This document shows positions 33,940 to 43,345 of a stretch of 64,000 nt of DNA, in pieces. Under the pieces are notes generated by a model that searched no databases, had not been told where the DNA came from, and saw nothing but the letters and a program-made list of their open reading frames with translations. The first letter of the stretch is position 1; the number at the start of each line of letters is the position of its first letter. This DNA is from Halopseudomonas sabulinigri (GTDB lineage Bacteria > Pseudomonadota > Gammaproteobacteria > Pseudomonadales > Pseudomonadaceae). The stretch is taken from NCBI RefSeq assembly GCF_900105255.1, contig NZ_LT629763.1:1984001-2048000 (forward strand), written 5' to 3'. The translations under genes were made by a program, and so were the position numbers.

Positions 33940-35940
33940 ATGAAGTACTTGAACAGATGGATAATGCTCATCAGCAGCCTGCTGGCGCAGGCAACGTGGG
34001 CCAACGAAGCCGGCGAGCCCGGTACCGGCCAGTTCCTGCTGCGCAATGACGCCAGCGCGAGCTGGCAGCCAGCGTTGCTGCTGAACACCGAAATGGATGT
34101 GCAGATCAGCGGGCCGATTGCCGAGGTGCGCATCCGCCAGACCTTCAGCAACCCCGGTGGTGCCTTCGCCGAAGGGCAGTACGTATTGCCGGTCAGCGAG
34201 CAGGCGGCGGTGCACGCCATGACCCTGGATATCGGCGAGCGGCGTATCGAGGGCGCCATTCACGAGCGCGAACAGGCGCGCAAGATCTATCAGCAGGCAA
34301 AGGAAAATGGCCAGCGCAGCGGCCTGGTGGAGCAAAGCCGGCCCAACCTGTTCCGCACCTCGGTTGCCAACATCGGCGCCGGTGAGGTGATCAGCGTCAC
34401 GCTGAGCTATACCGAGTTGCTGGCGCCCGACGCCACCCGTTTCAGCCTGCGCCTGCCGCTGACCATGACGCCGCGCTATGTACCCGGCCCAGCACCGTCG
34501 GATAATCCGCAGCAGCCGGCTGCGCCACGACCCGCTGGTCCGGAAGGCCCGATCACAACAGGCCTTGGCAACAATACCGACTCGCATCAGGCGCAGATCA
34601 ACCTGTATCTGGATTCGGGCATGGAACTGGCGCAGGTACGCAGCCCCAGCCACGCCATCGACACCCGCTACGACGGCCACGGCTACGCGATCGCACTGCG
34701 CCAGAACCCGGTTCCCATGGACCGTGACTTTGTGCTCGACTGGCAGTTGCCGGCCGAAGCTGGTAATCAGGCGGCGCTATTCAGCGAGGCCGTGGGCGAG
34801 GGTTACTACGCGCTGCTGATGCTGTCGCCGGCGGCAAGCTCCAATAACCAGCAACGTCAGCCGCGCGAGGTGTTTCTGATCCTCGACACCTCCGGCTCCA
34901 TGCAGGGCGAGCGCATTCGTCAGGCGCGCAGCAGCGTGGTGTATGCGCTGAGCCGCCTGCAACCCGAAGACCGCTTCAACGTGCTGGAATTCAACAGCGA
35001 GTACAGCATGCTGTTCCGCGAGCCGCAGCAAGCCAATGCCGCAAACCTGCACGAGGCTCGGCGCTGGGTACAGGGCCTGCCGGCCAGTGGCGGCACCGAG
35101 ATGCTGCCGGTATTGCGCGAGGCCCTGACCCAGCCGAACGAGCCCGGCTACCTGCGCCAGCTGATCTTTATCACCGATGGCTCGGTGAGCAATGAGCGCG
35201 ACGTGCTGCAGATGATCCACCAGCGGCTGCGCCAGGCGCGGGTATTTACCGTGGGGATTGGCGCGGCGCCCAACAACTATCTGCTGCGCAAGGCGGCCGA
35301 GGTAGGCCGCGGCCAGTTCACTGCAATCAACGATGCCGATGGCGTCGGCGAGTCGATGAACCGGCTGTTCGAGAAACTGGAATCGCCGGTGCTCACCCAG
35401 CTGGCGCTGCAATTGCCACCCGGCATTGAAGCCGAAACCTGGCCACAGAAACTGCCGGACCTGTACGCCGGTCAGCCGCTGGTAGTCGCGATGAAACTCA
35501 ACCGCCTGCCGGAAGAGATCACCCTCAGCGGCCAACAACCCGAGCCCTGGCAGCAACGCCTGGTGCTGCCGGACCAGCAGAACAGCAAGGGCGTGGCGCG
35601 GCTGTGGGCGCAACGCAAGATCGACGCCATGATGGACAAACTGAACGCCGGGGCCGGTGACGATGAAGTCCGCGATCTGGTGCTGCCGGTGGCGCTGGAG
35701 CATCAACTGATGAGCAAGTACACCAGTTTTGTGGCGCTGGAGCCGGTACCCGCACGCGTAGTCGAAGAGCCGCTGCACAGCCAGCAGATCCCCAATCTGA
35801 ACCCGGTGGATCACCGTGCCTATCCACAAACCTCGCTGGGATTGGCCGGGCTCTGGTCGCTGGCACTGGCCCTGCTGCTGGCAGCCATGCTGGTCCTGTT
35901 CTGGCGCCAGCCGGCAAGCGGGAGCCGCCGCCATGCGTAA
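33940..35940 (+). CDS. Marine proteobacterial sortase target protein (VIT + vWA)
   Basis: 666-residue exported protein. Signal peptide 1-21 (ending ATWA). VIT domain about 35-165 (VRIRQTFSNPGGAFAEGQYVLPV; EREQARKIYQQAK), then a vWA domain about 315-490 with the MIDAS motif ILDTSGSMQGE, GGTEM, and FITDGSVSNE. The C-terminal sorting signal is YPQTS followed by a hydrophobic helix and a basic tail (RQPASGSRRHA). This is the inter-alpha-trypsin-inhibitor-like substrate of class GN sortase. The stop overlaps the sortase start by 8 bases. Likely a surface or periplasmic adhesion-like protein; the acceptor of sorting is unknown. Confidence 0.93.
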   Translation: MKYLNRWIMLISSLLAQATWANEAGEPGTGQFLLRNDASASWQPALLLNTEMDVQISGPIAEVRIRQTFSNPGGAFAEGQYVLPVSEQAAVHAMTLDIGERRIEGAIHEREQARKIYQQAKENGQRSGLVEQSRPNLFRTSVANIGAGEVISVTLSYTELLAPDATRFSLRLPLTMTPRYVPGPAPSDNPQQPAAPRPAGPEGPITTGLGNNTDSHQAQINLYLDSGMELAQVRSPSHAIDTRYDGHGYAIALRQNPVPMDRDFVLDWQLPAEAGNQAALFSEAVGEGYYALLMLSPAASSNNQQRQPREVFLILDTSGSMQGERIRQARSSVVYALSRLQPEDRFNVLEFNSEYSMLFREPQQANAANLHEARRWVQGLPASGGTEMLPVLREALTQPNEPGYLRQLIFITDGSVSNERDVLQMIHQRLRQARVFTVGIGAAPNNYLLRKAAEVGRGQFTAINDADGVGESMNRLFEKLESPVLTQLALQLPPGIEAETWPQKLPDLYAGQPLVVAMKLNRLPEEITLSGQQPEPWQQRLVLPDQQNSKGVARLWAQRKIDAMMDKLNAGAGDDEVRDLVLPVALEHQLMSKYTSFVALEPVPARVVEEPLHSQQIPNLNPVDHRAYPQTSLGLAGLWSLALALLLAAMLVLFWRQPASGSRRHA

Positions 35941-36496
35941 GCTGCTCGCCGCCGCCCTGCTGCTGGCTGCGCTGGGCACTGCTGGCCAGGGGCTCTGGCT
36001 GCAGGGCAAGGCGCTGCTCGCCCAGGTACTGATCGCCCAGGCCTGGGAGCAGCAGCTGGCCAGCGGTGAGCCAGCCAAACCCTGGGCCTGGGCCGATACC
36101 TGGCCGGTCGCCAAGCTGACCGCGCCCAACGGTGAGCAGAGCTACGTGCTCGCCGGCCTCAGCGGCCAGGCCCTGGCCTTCGGCCCCGGCCTGCTGGACA
36201 ACGGCGTGCAACCGGGTGGCATCGGCAGCCTGGTGCTGGCCGGCCATCAGGACAGTCATTTTGCCTTCGTGCAGCACCTCAAGCCCGGCCAGGTACTGCA
36301 GTTGCAGGGCCGCGACGGCCAGACCTATCGCTACCGCATCGCCAGCCAACGGGTGGTCGACAGCCGCAAGGAGAACATCGAGCTGCAATACCAACGCGGC
36401 GAGCTGCGCCTGGTGACCTGCTACCCCTTTGCCGCGCTCACCAGCGGCGGCCCGCAGCGCTTTGTGGTTACTGCCTGGCTGGAGCCTGCCGCATGA
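35933..36496 (+). CDS. Class GN sortase
   Basis: 187-residue membrane-anchored cysteine transpeptidase. One N-terminal membrane helix (about 4-22), then a sortase beta-barrel. The catalytic triad is visible: His105 in VLAGHQDSHF, Cys163 in LVTCYPF, and Arg176 in GPQRFVVTA. It should cleave the YPQTS signal of the vWA protein encoded just upstream, since substrate and enzyme overlap by 8 bases and are dedicated to each other in this family. GN sortases are found in marine Gram-negative bacteria. Start chosen at ATG 35933, where the membrane helix begins. Confidence 0.94.
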   Translation: MRKLLAAALLLAALGTAGQGLWLQGKALLAQVLIAQAWEQQLASGEPAKPWAWADTWPVAKLTAPNGEQSYVLAGLSGQALAFGPGLLDNGVQPGGIGSLVLAGHQDSHFAFVQHLKPGQVLQLQGRDGQTYRYRIASQRVVDSRKENIELQYQRGELRLVTCYPFAALTSGGPQRFVVTAWLEPAA

Positions 36497-36555
36497 TTGC
36501 GCTGCCCCTGCAGAAACCGCCACAATCAGCGGGTCAGTCAAGCAAAGAGCAGCCC

Positions 36556-37269
36556 ATGGGCGACAGGATATTGATCATCGAGGACGAACCGGCGATTGCC
36601 GATGCGCTGCTGTACGCGCTGGCAACCGAAGGCTTTGAAACCCACTGGTGTGCACTGGCACGCGACGGCATGAGCTGGCTGCGGGAGAATCCCGTCGATC
36701 TGCTGGTGCTGGACGTGGGCCTGCCGGATGAGAGCGGCTTTGAGCTGTGCCGCCGGATTCGCCAGTTTTCCGCTGTGCCCATCATGTTTCTTACCGCGCG
36801 CAAGGAGGAGGTCGACCGCATTGTCGGTCTGGAAATTGGCGCCGACGACTACGTGGTGAAACCCTTCAGCCCGCGCGAGATTTCCGCGCGGGTGCGGGCC
36901 ATTTTGCGCCGCACCCGCAGCGACCCACCGCAACCCGGCAGCGCGCCTACCAGCGACGAAACCCCGCTGTTTCTGCATGACAGCGAACGGCGACGTATTC
37001 GCTATCAGCAGCAGTGGCTGGAGCTGACCCGCTACGAGTATCTGATTCTCAGCGCCCTGCTGCGCCACCCCGAGCACGTGCTGAGCCGCGACCAGTTGAT
37101 GGACGCCGCCTGGGACGACCCCAGCGCCAGCCTGGACCGCGCGGTGGACACCCACATCAAGGGCATCCGCACCAAGCTCAAGCGCATCACTCCCACGCTG
37201 GACCCTATCATTACCCACCGCGGCCTCGGCTACAGCATTGATATGCGCGCGGCAGAGACGCAATCGTGA
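36556..37269 (+). CDS. creB: Response regulator CreB
   Basis: 237-residue OmpR-type regulator. Receiver with DD-like IIEDE, acceptor Asp53 in VLDVGLPDESGFELCR, and the VVKPFSPREI switch lysine. The DNA-binding winged helix has LELTRYEYLILSALLRHP, RAVDTHIKGIRTKLKRI, and THRGLGYSI. Similarity to E. coli CreB is high along its length (LTARxEEVDRxxGLEIGADDYV). ATG 36556 is chosen by homology; another ATG at 36493 overlaps the sortase stop as ATGA and could allow coupling. The 4-base overlap with creC shows one unit. Target genes unknown; the familiar creD is absent. Confidence 0.92.
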   Translation: MGDRILIIEDEPAIADALLYALATEGFETHWCALARDGMSWLRENPVDLLVLDVGLPDESGFELCRRIRQFSAVPIMFLTARKEEVDRIVGLEIGADDYVVKPFSPREISARVRAILRRTRSDPPQPGSAPTSDETPLFLHDSERRRIRYQQQWLELTRYEYLILSALLRHPEHVLSRDQLMDAAWDDPSASLDRAVDTHIKGIRTKLKRITPTLDPIITHRGLGYSIDMRAAETQS

Positions 37270-38753
37270 CACTTAGCAATCGGCTGTTGATCGCCTGGTT
37301 TCTGATTGCCGGGCTGGCCACAGTGCTGTTTCTCAGCAGCATTCTCAATCAAGTGCCCTCCTCGGTGCGCCAGGCCAGCGAAGAAGTGCTGGTGGACAGC
37401 GCCAACCTGCTGGCCGAAGTGGCCGAGCTGCACTGGGACCAGGGCTTTGCCGCTGGCAGCCCGTTCAGCCAGGCCGTAGTGCGCTACCGCGCACGGCAGC
37501 TGGATGCGCAGATCTGGTCACGGCACAAGACCCGCAGCGAGCTGGTGATTTATCTGACCGATGAAACCGGCACCGTGCTTTATCACAGCGATCCAAGCGA
37601 AACCGGCGCGGATTATTCGCGCTGGCGCGACGTCTCCCTGACCCTGCAGGGCCAATACGGCGCGCGCACCACCCGGGTGGATCCGGAGGACGAGAGCAGC
37701 AGCTTCATGTACATCGCCGCGCCCGTGTATCAAGGCGAGCAACTGGCTGGCGTGCTGACGCTGGGCAAGCCCAACGCCAGCCTGCATCCGTTCATCACCC
37801 TGGCGCACGGCTATTTCTGGCAGCGTGGTGGCATCATTCTGCTTGGCGCCTTGCTGCTGGGGGCTGGCATGTCTTACTGGCTGACGCGCTCTGTGCGCCG
37901 CCTGGTGGATTATGTGGAACGTGCGCGCAACGGCGAACGTGTCAGCCCGCCAAAACTGGCCGACCGCGAACTGGCACGCCTGGCCCGCGCGACCGAAGCC
38001 ATGCGCCGCGAGATCGACGGCAAGGCGTATGTGGAGCAGTACGTGCACACCCTGACCCACGAGATGAAATCTCCGCTCTCGGCGATTCGCGGCGCCGCCG
38101 AACTGCTACAGGAAGCCAACGTACCCGAACCCATGCGCAGCCGCTTTCTGGCCAATATCGACAGCGAATCGGAACGCCTGCAACGGCTGGTCGACCGCCT
38201 GCTCTCGTTGGCCAGCGTAGAAAAACTTCAACACCTGGAGCAGGCCGATGCTCTGGACCTGGCGGCGCTGCTGGCCCAGGAGCTGGAAGCCAAACGGCCA
38301 CTGGCGCAGAAAAAGAATTTGCAGCTGAACCTCACGCACGCCGGCAGCACCCAGTTGCAGGGCGATGCCTTTTTGCTGGAGCAGGCCATCAGCAATCTGC
38401 TGGATAACGCCATTGAGTTCAGCTTGCCCGGCGGGCAGGTGACGGTGCAGTTGGAAGCAGAGCAGGACCCGCTGCGCTTGCGCATCGGCAATGACGGCCC
38501 GGCGGTGCCGGATTATGCGTTGCACCGGGTGTTCGAACGGTTTTACTCACTGCCGCGCCCGGATGGCCAGCGCAAGAGCACCGGCCTGGGCTTGAGTTTT
38601 GTCAGTGAAGTCGCCAAGTTGCACCACGGTCAGGTGCAGCTGCACAACCGCGAAGGTGGCGGCGTGGAAGCTATCCTGACCCTGGCCAGAAACAGCCGCC
38701 AGCCAGCCGAAGAAGGCTCCCCGGCCGGCGGGCGACGGTCTCAGTCCTCGTAG
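37266..38753 (+). CDS. creC: Sensor histidine kinase CreC
   Basis: 495-residue membrane kinase. TM1 about 7-27, a periplasmic sensor (28-185) with QDYSRW-like [21 protein letters not shown] and [13 protein letters not shown]2 about 189-206, HAMP-like linker, HisKA with His265 in [17 protein letters not shown], and HATPase with [21 protein letters not shown], and [14 protein letters not shown]. The pattern follows E. coli CreC closely. Start GTG 37266 overlaps the creB stop by 4 bases. The 3' end overlaps gcvP, tail to tail, by 13 bases. Linkage to a sortase module suggests it controls or monitors surface-protein sorting; that is inference. Confidence 0.92.
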   Translation: MTLSNRLLIAWFLIAGLATVLFLSSILNQVPSSVRQASEEVLVDSANLLAEVAELHWDQGFAAGSPFSQAVVRYRARQLDAQIWSRHKTRSELVIYLTDETGTVLYHSDPSETGADYSRWRDVSLTLQGQYGARTTRVDPEDESSSFMYIAAPVYQGEQLAGVLTLGKPNASLHPFITLAHGYFWQRGGIILLGALLLGAGMSYWLTRSVRRLVDYVERARNGERVSPPKLADRELARLARATEAMRREIDGKAYVEQYVHTLTHEMKSPLSAIRGAAELLQEANVPEPMRSRFLANIDSESERLQRLVDRLLSLASVEKLQHLEQADALDLAALLAQELEAKRPLAQKKNLQLNLTHAGSTQLQGDAFLLEQAISNLLDNAIEFSLPGGQVTVQLEAEQDPLRLRIGNDGPAVPDYALHRVFERFYSLPRPDGQRKSTGLGLSFVSEVAKLHHGQVQLHNREGGGVEAILTLARNSRQPAEEGSPAGGRRSQSS

Positions 38754-41626
38754 GACTCGATCGGCGGGCAGGCGCAGAACAGGTTGCGGTCGCCGTAGAC
38801 GTTGTCGATGCGGTTCACGCTCGGCCAGAACTTGTTGGCTGCCACCCAGGCCTGCGGGAATACCGCCTCTTCACGGCTGTAGCCGCGCTGCCAGTCACCG
38901 GTGATGTCGGCCAGGGTGTGCGGCGCGTTGTGCAGCGGATTGTCTTCCGCCGTCCACTCGCCCTGCTCGACCTTGCGGATCTCGGCGCGGATGGTGAGCA
39001 TGGCATCGATGAAACGATCCAGCTCGGCCTTTGATTCACTCTCGGTCGGCTCGATCATCAGCGTGCCCGCCACCGGGAACGACATGGTCGGCGCGTGAAA
39101 GCCAAAGTCCATCAGGCGCTTGGCGACGTCTTCCTCGGTAATGCCGGAAGCCGCCTTGAGCGGGCGGATGTCGATGATGCACTCGTGCGCCACCCGGCCG
39201 TTACGGCCGCTATACAGCACCGGATAAGCATCGCCCAGCCGCTTGGCCAGGTAGTTGGCATTCAGAATCGCCACCGCCGTGGCCTGCCGCAGACCAATGG
39301 CGCCCATCAGCGCGATATAGGTCCAGCTGATCGGCAGGATGCTGGCGCTACCCCAGGGCGCAGCGCTGACCGCGCCGTTTTCCGGGTTGGGGCCATCCAG
39401 CGGCACCACCGGGTGGTTGGCAACAAAGGGCGCCAGGTGCGCCTTGACGCCAATCGGGCCCATGCCGGGGCCGCCGCCGCCATGCGGAATACAGAAGGTC
39501 TTGTGCAGGTTCATGTGCGACACGTCGGCACCGATATCCGCCGGGCGCGTCAGCCCCACCTGCGCATTCAGGTTGGCACCGTCCATATACACCTGGCCGC
39601 CGTGCTGGTGAACGATCTCGCAGATCTCGCGAATGCCTTCCTCATACACACCGTGGGTCGACGGGTAGGTAATCATCAGGCAAGACAGCTTGTCGGCGTT
39701 GTCTGCCGCCTTCTGGCGCAGATCGGCCACGTCGACGTTGCCTTGGTCGTCACAGGCCACCAGTACCACACGCATGCTCGCCATCATCGCCGAGGCCGGG
39801 TTGGTGCCATGCGCCGAGGTGGGGATCAGGCACACATCGCGATGCGCATCGCCGTTGGCTTCGTGGAACTTGCGGATCGCCAGCAGACCGGCGTATTCGC
39901 CCTGGGCGCCGGAGTTGGGCTGCATGCAGATGGCGTCGAAGCCGGTAATGCTGCGCAGCATGGCTTCCAGCTCGTCAATCATCTGCTTGTAGCCTTCGGC
40001 CTGGGCCAGCGGAACGAAGGGATGCAACTGACCAAATTCCGGCCAGGTGATCGGGATCATTTCGGTGGTGGCATTCAGCTTCATGGTGCAGGAGCCGAGC
40101 GGAATCATCGCGTGGTTGAGCGCCAGATCCTTGTTTTCCAGCGACTTGATGTAGCGCAGCATCTCGGTTTCCGAGTGGTAGCTGTTGAACACCGGATGCG
40201 TGAGGAACTCGGAGGTACGGCGCAGCGCAGCGGGGATGCCCTGCTCGCTGGCGGCAACCTGGGCGTCCAGTGCGGCGATGTCTTGGCCATGGCTGGCGCC
40301 CGCGACCACTTGCAGCAGGGTCTCTACGGTGGCGCGCGTGCTGGTTTCATCCAGGCTGACACCTACCGCATCGCCGTCGATCATGCGCAGGTTGATGCGC
40401 GCGGCGCGGGCACGCTCGACGATCTCGCCCGCTTTGCCGGGTACGTTCAGCGTCAGGGTGTCGAAGAAGCTCTGATTGCGCAGCGTAACACCGGCGGCTT
40501 GCAGGCCGGCGGCCAGAATCGCGGTCAGACGGTTGACCCGGTCAGCGATCACTTTGAGCCCCTGCGGGCCGTGGTAGACCGCGTAGAAGCTGGCGATATT
40601 GGCCAGCAGCACCTGTGCGGTACAGATATTGGAGTTGGCCTTTTCGCGGCGGATGTGCTGTTCGCGGGTCTGCAACGCCATGCGCAGGGCGCGGTTGCCA
40701 CGGGTATCCACCGACACGCCGATGATGCGGCCGGGCATGGCGCGCTTGTAGGCATCGCGGGTAGCAAAGAAGGCCGCGTGCGGCCCGCCATACCCCATCG
40801 GCACACCAAAGCGCTGAGCCGAACCAAACACCACATCGGCGCCCAGTTCCCCCGGCGCGGTCAGTTTTACCAGCGCCAGCAAATCGGCGGAGACACAGGC
40901 CAAACCCTTCTGCGCCTGTACCTGCTCGATCAGCGGCTTGAGGTCGCGAATCTCGCCCCACGTCGTCGGGTACTGGAACAGCGCACCAAACACCTCGTGC
41001 TCGCCCAGCTGGCTGACGTCATCCACCACCACCTCGAAGCCAAAGGCCTCGGCGCGGGTCAGCACCACGGAAATGGTCTGCGGATGGCAGTCTTCGTCAA
41101 CAAAGAACAGATTGCTCTTGCTCTTGGCGACGCGCTTGGCCAAGGCCATGGCTTCGGCAGCGGCGGTAGCTTCATCCAGCAGCGAGGCGCTGGCCAACTC
41201 CATGCCGGTCAGGTCAATGGTCAGTTGCTGGAAGTTCAGCAGCGACTCCAGGCGGCCCTGCGCGATTTCTGGCTGGTAGGGCGTGTAGGCGGTGTACCAG
41301 CCCGGATTTTCCAGCACGTTGCGCAGGATCACCGTGGGCGTCAGGGTGCCGTGGTAGCCCATGCCGATGCAGGAGGTAAACACCTGATTACGCGAGGCCA
41401 CCTGCTTCAGATAACCCAGTACCTCGGCTTCGCTGCGCGGTGCGCCCAGCTCCAGCAGCTCATTGCGCAGAATGCTCTGCGGCACGGTTTGACCGACCAG
41501 GTCTTCCAGCGTAGCGGCGCCCAGGGTGTCGAGCATGGCTTGCTGCTCGGCGGCGTCGGGGCCGATATGCCGGCGGATAAAGTCGTCGGTCTGTTCCAGA
41601 TCAGTGAGGCTGAACGCGTTACTCAT
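38741..41626 (-). CDS. gcvP: Glycine dehydrogenase (decarboxylating), P-protein
   Basis: 961-residue homodimeric-type P-protein of the glycine cleavage system, which decarboxylates glycine with PLP and passes aminomethyl to the lipoyl arm of GcvH. The N-terminal half opens [15 protein letters not shown] and holds [16 protein letters not shown] and [22 protein letters not shown]. The PLP lysine lies in [16 protein letters not shown] at about residue 710. Length matches the family. gcvT-gcvH-gcvP run in one direction, but a terminator-like hairpin lies between gcvH and gcvP. Its end overlaps creC by 13 bases. Confidence 0.97.
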   Translation of the reverse strand: MSNAFSLTDLEQTDDFIRRHIGPDAAEQQAMLDTLGAATLEDLVGQTVPQSILRNELLELGAPRSEAEVLGYLKQVASRNQVFTSCIGMGYHGTLTPTVILRNVLENPGWYTAYTPYQPEIAQGRLESLLNFQQLTIDLTGMELASASLLDEATAAAEAMALAKRVAKSKSNLFFVDEDCHPQTISVVLTRAEAFGFEVVVDDVSQLGEHEVFGALFQYPTTWGEIRDLKPLIEQVQAQKGLACVSADLLALVKLTAPGELGADVVFGSAQRFGVPMGYGGPHAAFFATRDAYKRAMPGRIIGVSVDTRGNRALRMALQTREQHIRREKANSNICTAQVLLANIASFYAVYHGPQGLKVIADRVNRLTAILAAGLQAAGVTLRNQSFFDTLTLNVPGKAGEIVERARAARINLRMIDGDAVGVSLDETSTRATVETLLQVVAGASHGQDIAALDAQVAASEQGIPAALRRTSEFLTHPVFNSYHSETEMLRYIKSLENKDLALNHAMIPLGSCTMKLNATTEMIPITWPEFGQLHPFVPLAQAEGYKQMIDELEAMLRSITGFDAICMQPNSGAQGEYAGLLAIRKFHEANGDAHRDVCLIPTSAHGTNPASAMMASMRVVLVACDDQGNVDVADLRQKAADNADKLSCLMITYPSTHGVYEEGIREICEIVHQHGGQVYMDGANLNAQVGLTRPADIGADVSHMNLHKTFCIPHGGGGPGMGPIGVKAHLAPFVANHPVVPLDGPNPENGAVSAAPWGSASILPISWTYIALMGAIGLRQATAVAILNANYLAKRLGDAYPVLYSGRNGRVAHECIIDIRPLKAASGITEEDVAKRLMDFGFHAPTMSFPVAGTLMIEPTESESKAELDRFIDAMLTIRAEIRKVEQGEWTAEDNPLHNAPHTLADITGDWQRGYSREEAVFPQAWVAANKFWPSVNRIDNVYGDRNLFCACPPIESYED

Positions 41627-41670
41627 GAGTGGTTACCTGCAAAAGACAAGTGAAGCAAAAGAGGGAAAGC

Positions 41671-41698
41671 AAAAAGCCCCGACGCTAATCAGGGCTTT
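41671..41698 (-). terminator. Terminator or attenuator hairpin between gcvH and gcvP
   Basis: Read on the minus strand: AAAGCCC, a 12-base loop, GGGCTTT, continuing into a T-run (GGGGCTTTTTGC). It lies about 25 bases after the gcvH stop and 45 bases before gcvP. It could lower gcvP expression relative to gcvT-gcvH or be read through. Confidence 0.65.
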
Positions 41699-41722
41699 GA
41701 CTGCAACAGGGAAAACCGCAGA

Positions 41723-42103
41723 TCAGATGGACGCGCTGTAGGCGTCGGCATCCAGCAGCTTGTCCAGTTCGCTGGCGTCGCTGGGCTTGATCTTGAAGAA
41801 CCAGGCATCGCCGTAGGGCGCGCTGTTGACCAGCTCGGGTGAGTCGGCCAGCGCTTCGTTCACCGCGATCACTTCCCCGCTGATGGGTGCGTAGATGTCG
41901 GAGGCGGCCTTGACCGACTCTACCACGGCGCACTCTTCACCGGCGCTGACCTGACGGCCCACGTCCGGGCATTCAACGAAGACCACATCGCCCAGCAGGT
42001 CCTGAGCATGATCGGTAATACCTACGGTAACGGTGCCGTCAGCTTCCAGGCGGGACCATTCGTGGCTGGAGGCGTAACGCAGATCGGCAGGAATGTTGCT
42101 CAT
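41723..42103 (-). CDS. gcvH: Glycine cleavage system H protein
   Basis: 126-residue lipoyl carrier that shuttles the aminomethyl group between P, T and L proteins. It opens [20 protein letters not shown] and contains the lipoyl-lysine motif [18 protein letters not shown] and [17 protein letters not shown]. Length equals that of E. coli GcvH (about 128). It lies 47 bases downstream of gcvT in the same direction. Confidence 0.97.
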   Translation of the reverse strand: MSNIPADLRYASSHEWSRLEADGTVTVGITDHAQDLLGDVVFVECPDVGRQVSAGEECAVVESVKAASDIYAPISGEVIAVNEALADSPELVNSAPYGDAWFFKIKPSDASELDKLLDADAYSASI

Positions 42104-42150
42104 TGGACTGTCCTCAAAATATAAACGTAAAGTTGTTCGGCTTACTCAGC

Positions 42151-43236
42151 TCACTCAACAACGGACTGGCCGTTGCGCACGAAGCAGGGTTTGACCACCC
42201 GCACATCCAGCTGCTTGCCACGGATTTCGACCTTGGCGCTGCTGCCGGTATTACGCGGCACGCGGGCCAGCGCAATCGAGTAGCCCAGGGTGGGCGAGAA
42301 GGTGCCGCTGGTGATTTCACCTTCGCCAACGCCCTCTACGATGACTTTCTGGTGGCCACGCAGCACGGCCCGCTCGGACAATACCAGGCCCACCAGCTTG
42401 GGCTGATCGCCCGCCTCTTTCTGCGCGGTCACCGCGGCGCGGCCGATAAAATCACGCTCGCTCGGCTCCCAGGCGATGGTCCAGGCCATGTTGGCGGCGA
42501 GTGGCGAGATACTTTCATCCATGTCGGAGCCATACAGGTTCATTCCGGCTTCCAGCCGCAGAGTGTCGCGCGCGCCCAGCCCGCAGGGTTTACAGCCGGC
42601 GGCCAGCAGCGCGTCCCAGAAGGCGGCGGCCTCTTCGCCGGGCAACATGACTTCAATCCCGTCTTCACCGGTATACCCGGTGCGGCCGATAAACCAGCTG
42701 CCCTCGGGCAGGCCCTGGAATGGTTTGAGATCACTGATCAGCGCAGCGCGAGCGTCAGACACCACGCTCTTGGCCACTTCAATGGCGCGCGGGCCCTGCA
42801 CGGCAATCATTGCCAGATCGGGGCGCTCGGTGAGGGTGACGGCGAAGGACTCGGCCTGGCGGTTCATCCACGCCAGATCCTTTTCCCGCGTGGCCGCATT
42901 CACCACCACCCGGTAACCGTCTACGGTGAGGTAGACGATCAGGTCGTCGATCACCCCACCCTCTTCGTTCAGCATGCCGCTGTACAGCGCCTTGCCGGAT
43001 GACTTGAGGCGAGCCACATCGTTGGCCAGCAGAAACTGAAGATAGTTTTGCGCTTCGGTGCCGGTGACATCCACCACCGTCATGTGGGATACGTCGAACA
43101 TGCCCAGATCACGCCGCACCTGATGGTGCTCTTCCAGCTGTGAACCATAGTTGAGAGGCATGTCCCAGCCGCCAAAATCGACGATCTTGGCGCCGGCCGC
43201 GAGGTGCTGGTCGTACAGGGGAGTCCGCAAGGCCAT
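42151..43236 (-). CDS. gcvT: Aminomethyltransferase, T-protein
   Basis: 361-residue T-protein, which transfers the methylene carbon from GcvH to tetrahydrofolate, releasing ammonia. Visible landmarks: [33 protein letters not shown] at the start, [19 protein letters not shown], and a folate-binding C-terminal part ending [14 protein letters not shown]. The start ATG 43236 has an AAGGA site 8 bases upstream; a frame continuing 25 codons further is not family-like. No glycine riboswitch pattern is visible in the 109 bases upstream. It is first in the gcvT-gcvH-(gcvP) unit. Confidence 0.96.
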   Translation of the reverse strand: MALRTPLYDQHLAAGAKIVDFGGWDMPLNYGSQLEEHHQVRRDLGMFDVSHMTVVDVTGTEAQNYLQFLLANDVARLKSSGKALYSGMLNEEGGVIDDLIVYLTVDGYRVVVNAATREKDLAWMNRQAESFAVTLTERPDLAMIAVQGPRAIEVAKSVVSDARAALISDLKPFQGLPEGSWFIGRTGYTGEDGIEVMLPGEEAAAFWDALLAAGCKPCGLGARDTLRLEAGMNLYGSDMDESISPLAANMAWTIAWEPSERDFIGRAAVTAQKEAGDQPKLVGLVLSERAVLRGHQKVIVEGVGEGEITSGTFSPTLGYSIALARVPRNTGSSAKVEIRGKQLDVRVVKPCFVRNGQSVVE

Positions 43237-43345
43237 GCAGCAGTCCTTCAGTCTGTAGGATTTCAAAGCCGGGATTGTAGCCGCAAACCGCCACGCTGTG
43301 CAGCCCTTCACCCAACGCCGCGATTAGCGGCGCGGCCAGTGGCGT

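Noticed and set aside
39095-41653. 852-codon open frame antisense to gcvP
   Set aside because: It lies opposite a full-length P-protein with all motifs; long antisense frames arise from GC-rich codon bias and the translation resembles no family.
43237-43345. Glycine riboswitch upstream of gcvT
   Set aside because: Looked for the conserved glycine-aptamer segments and found none; only a small GC hairpin at 43316-43332 is present.
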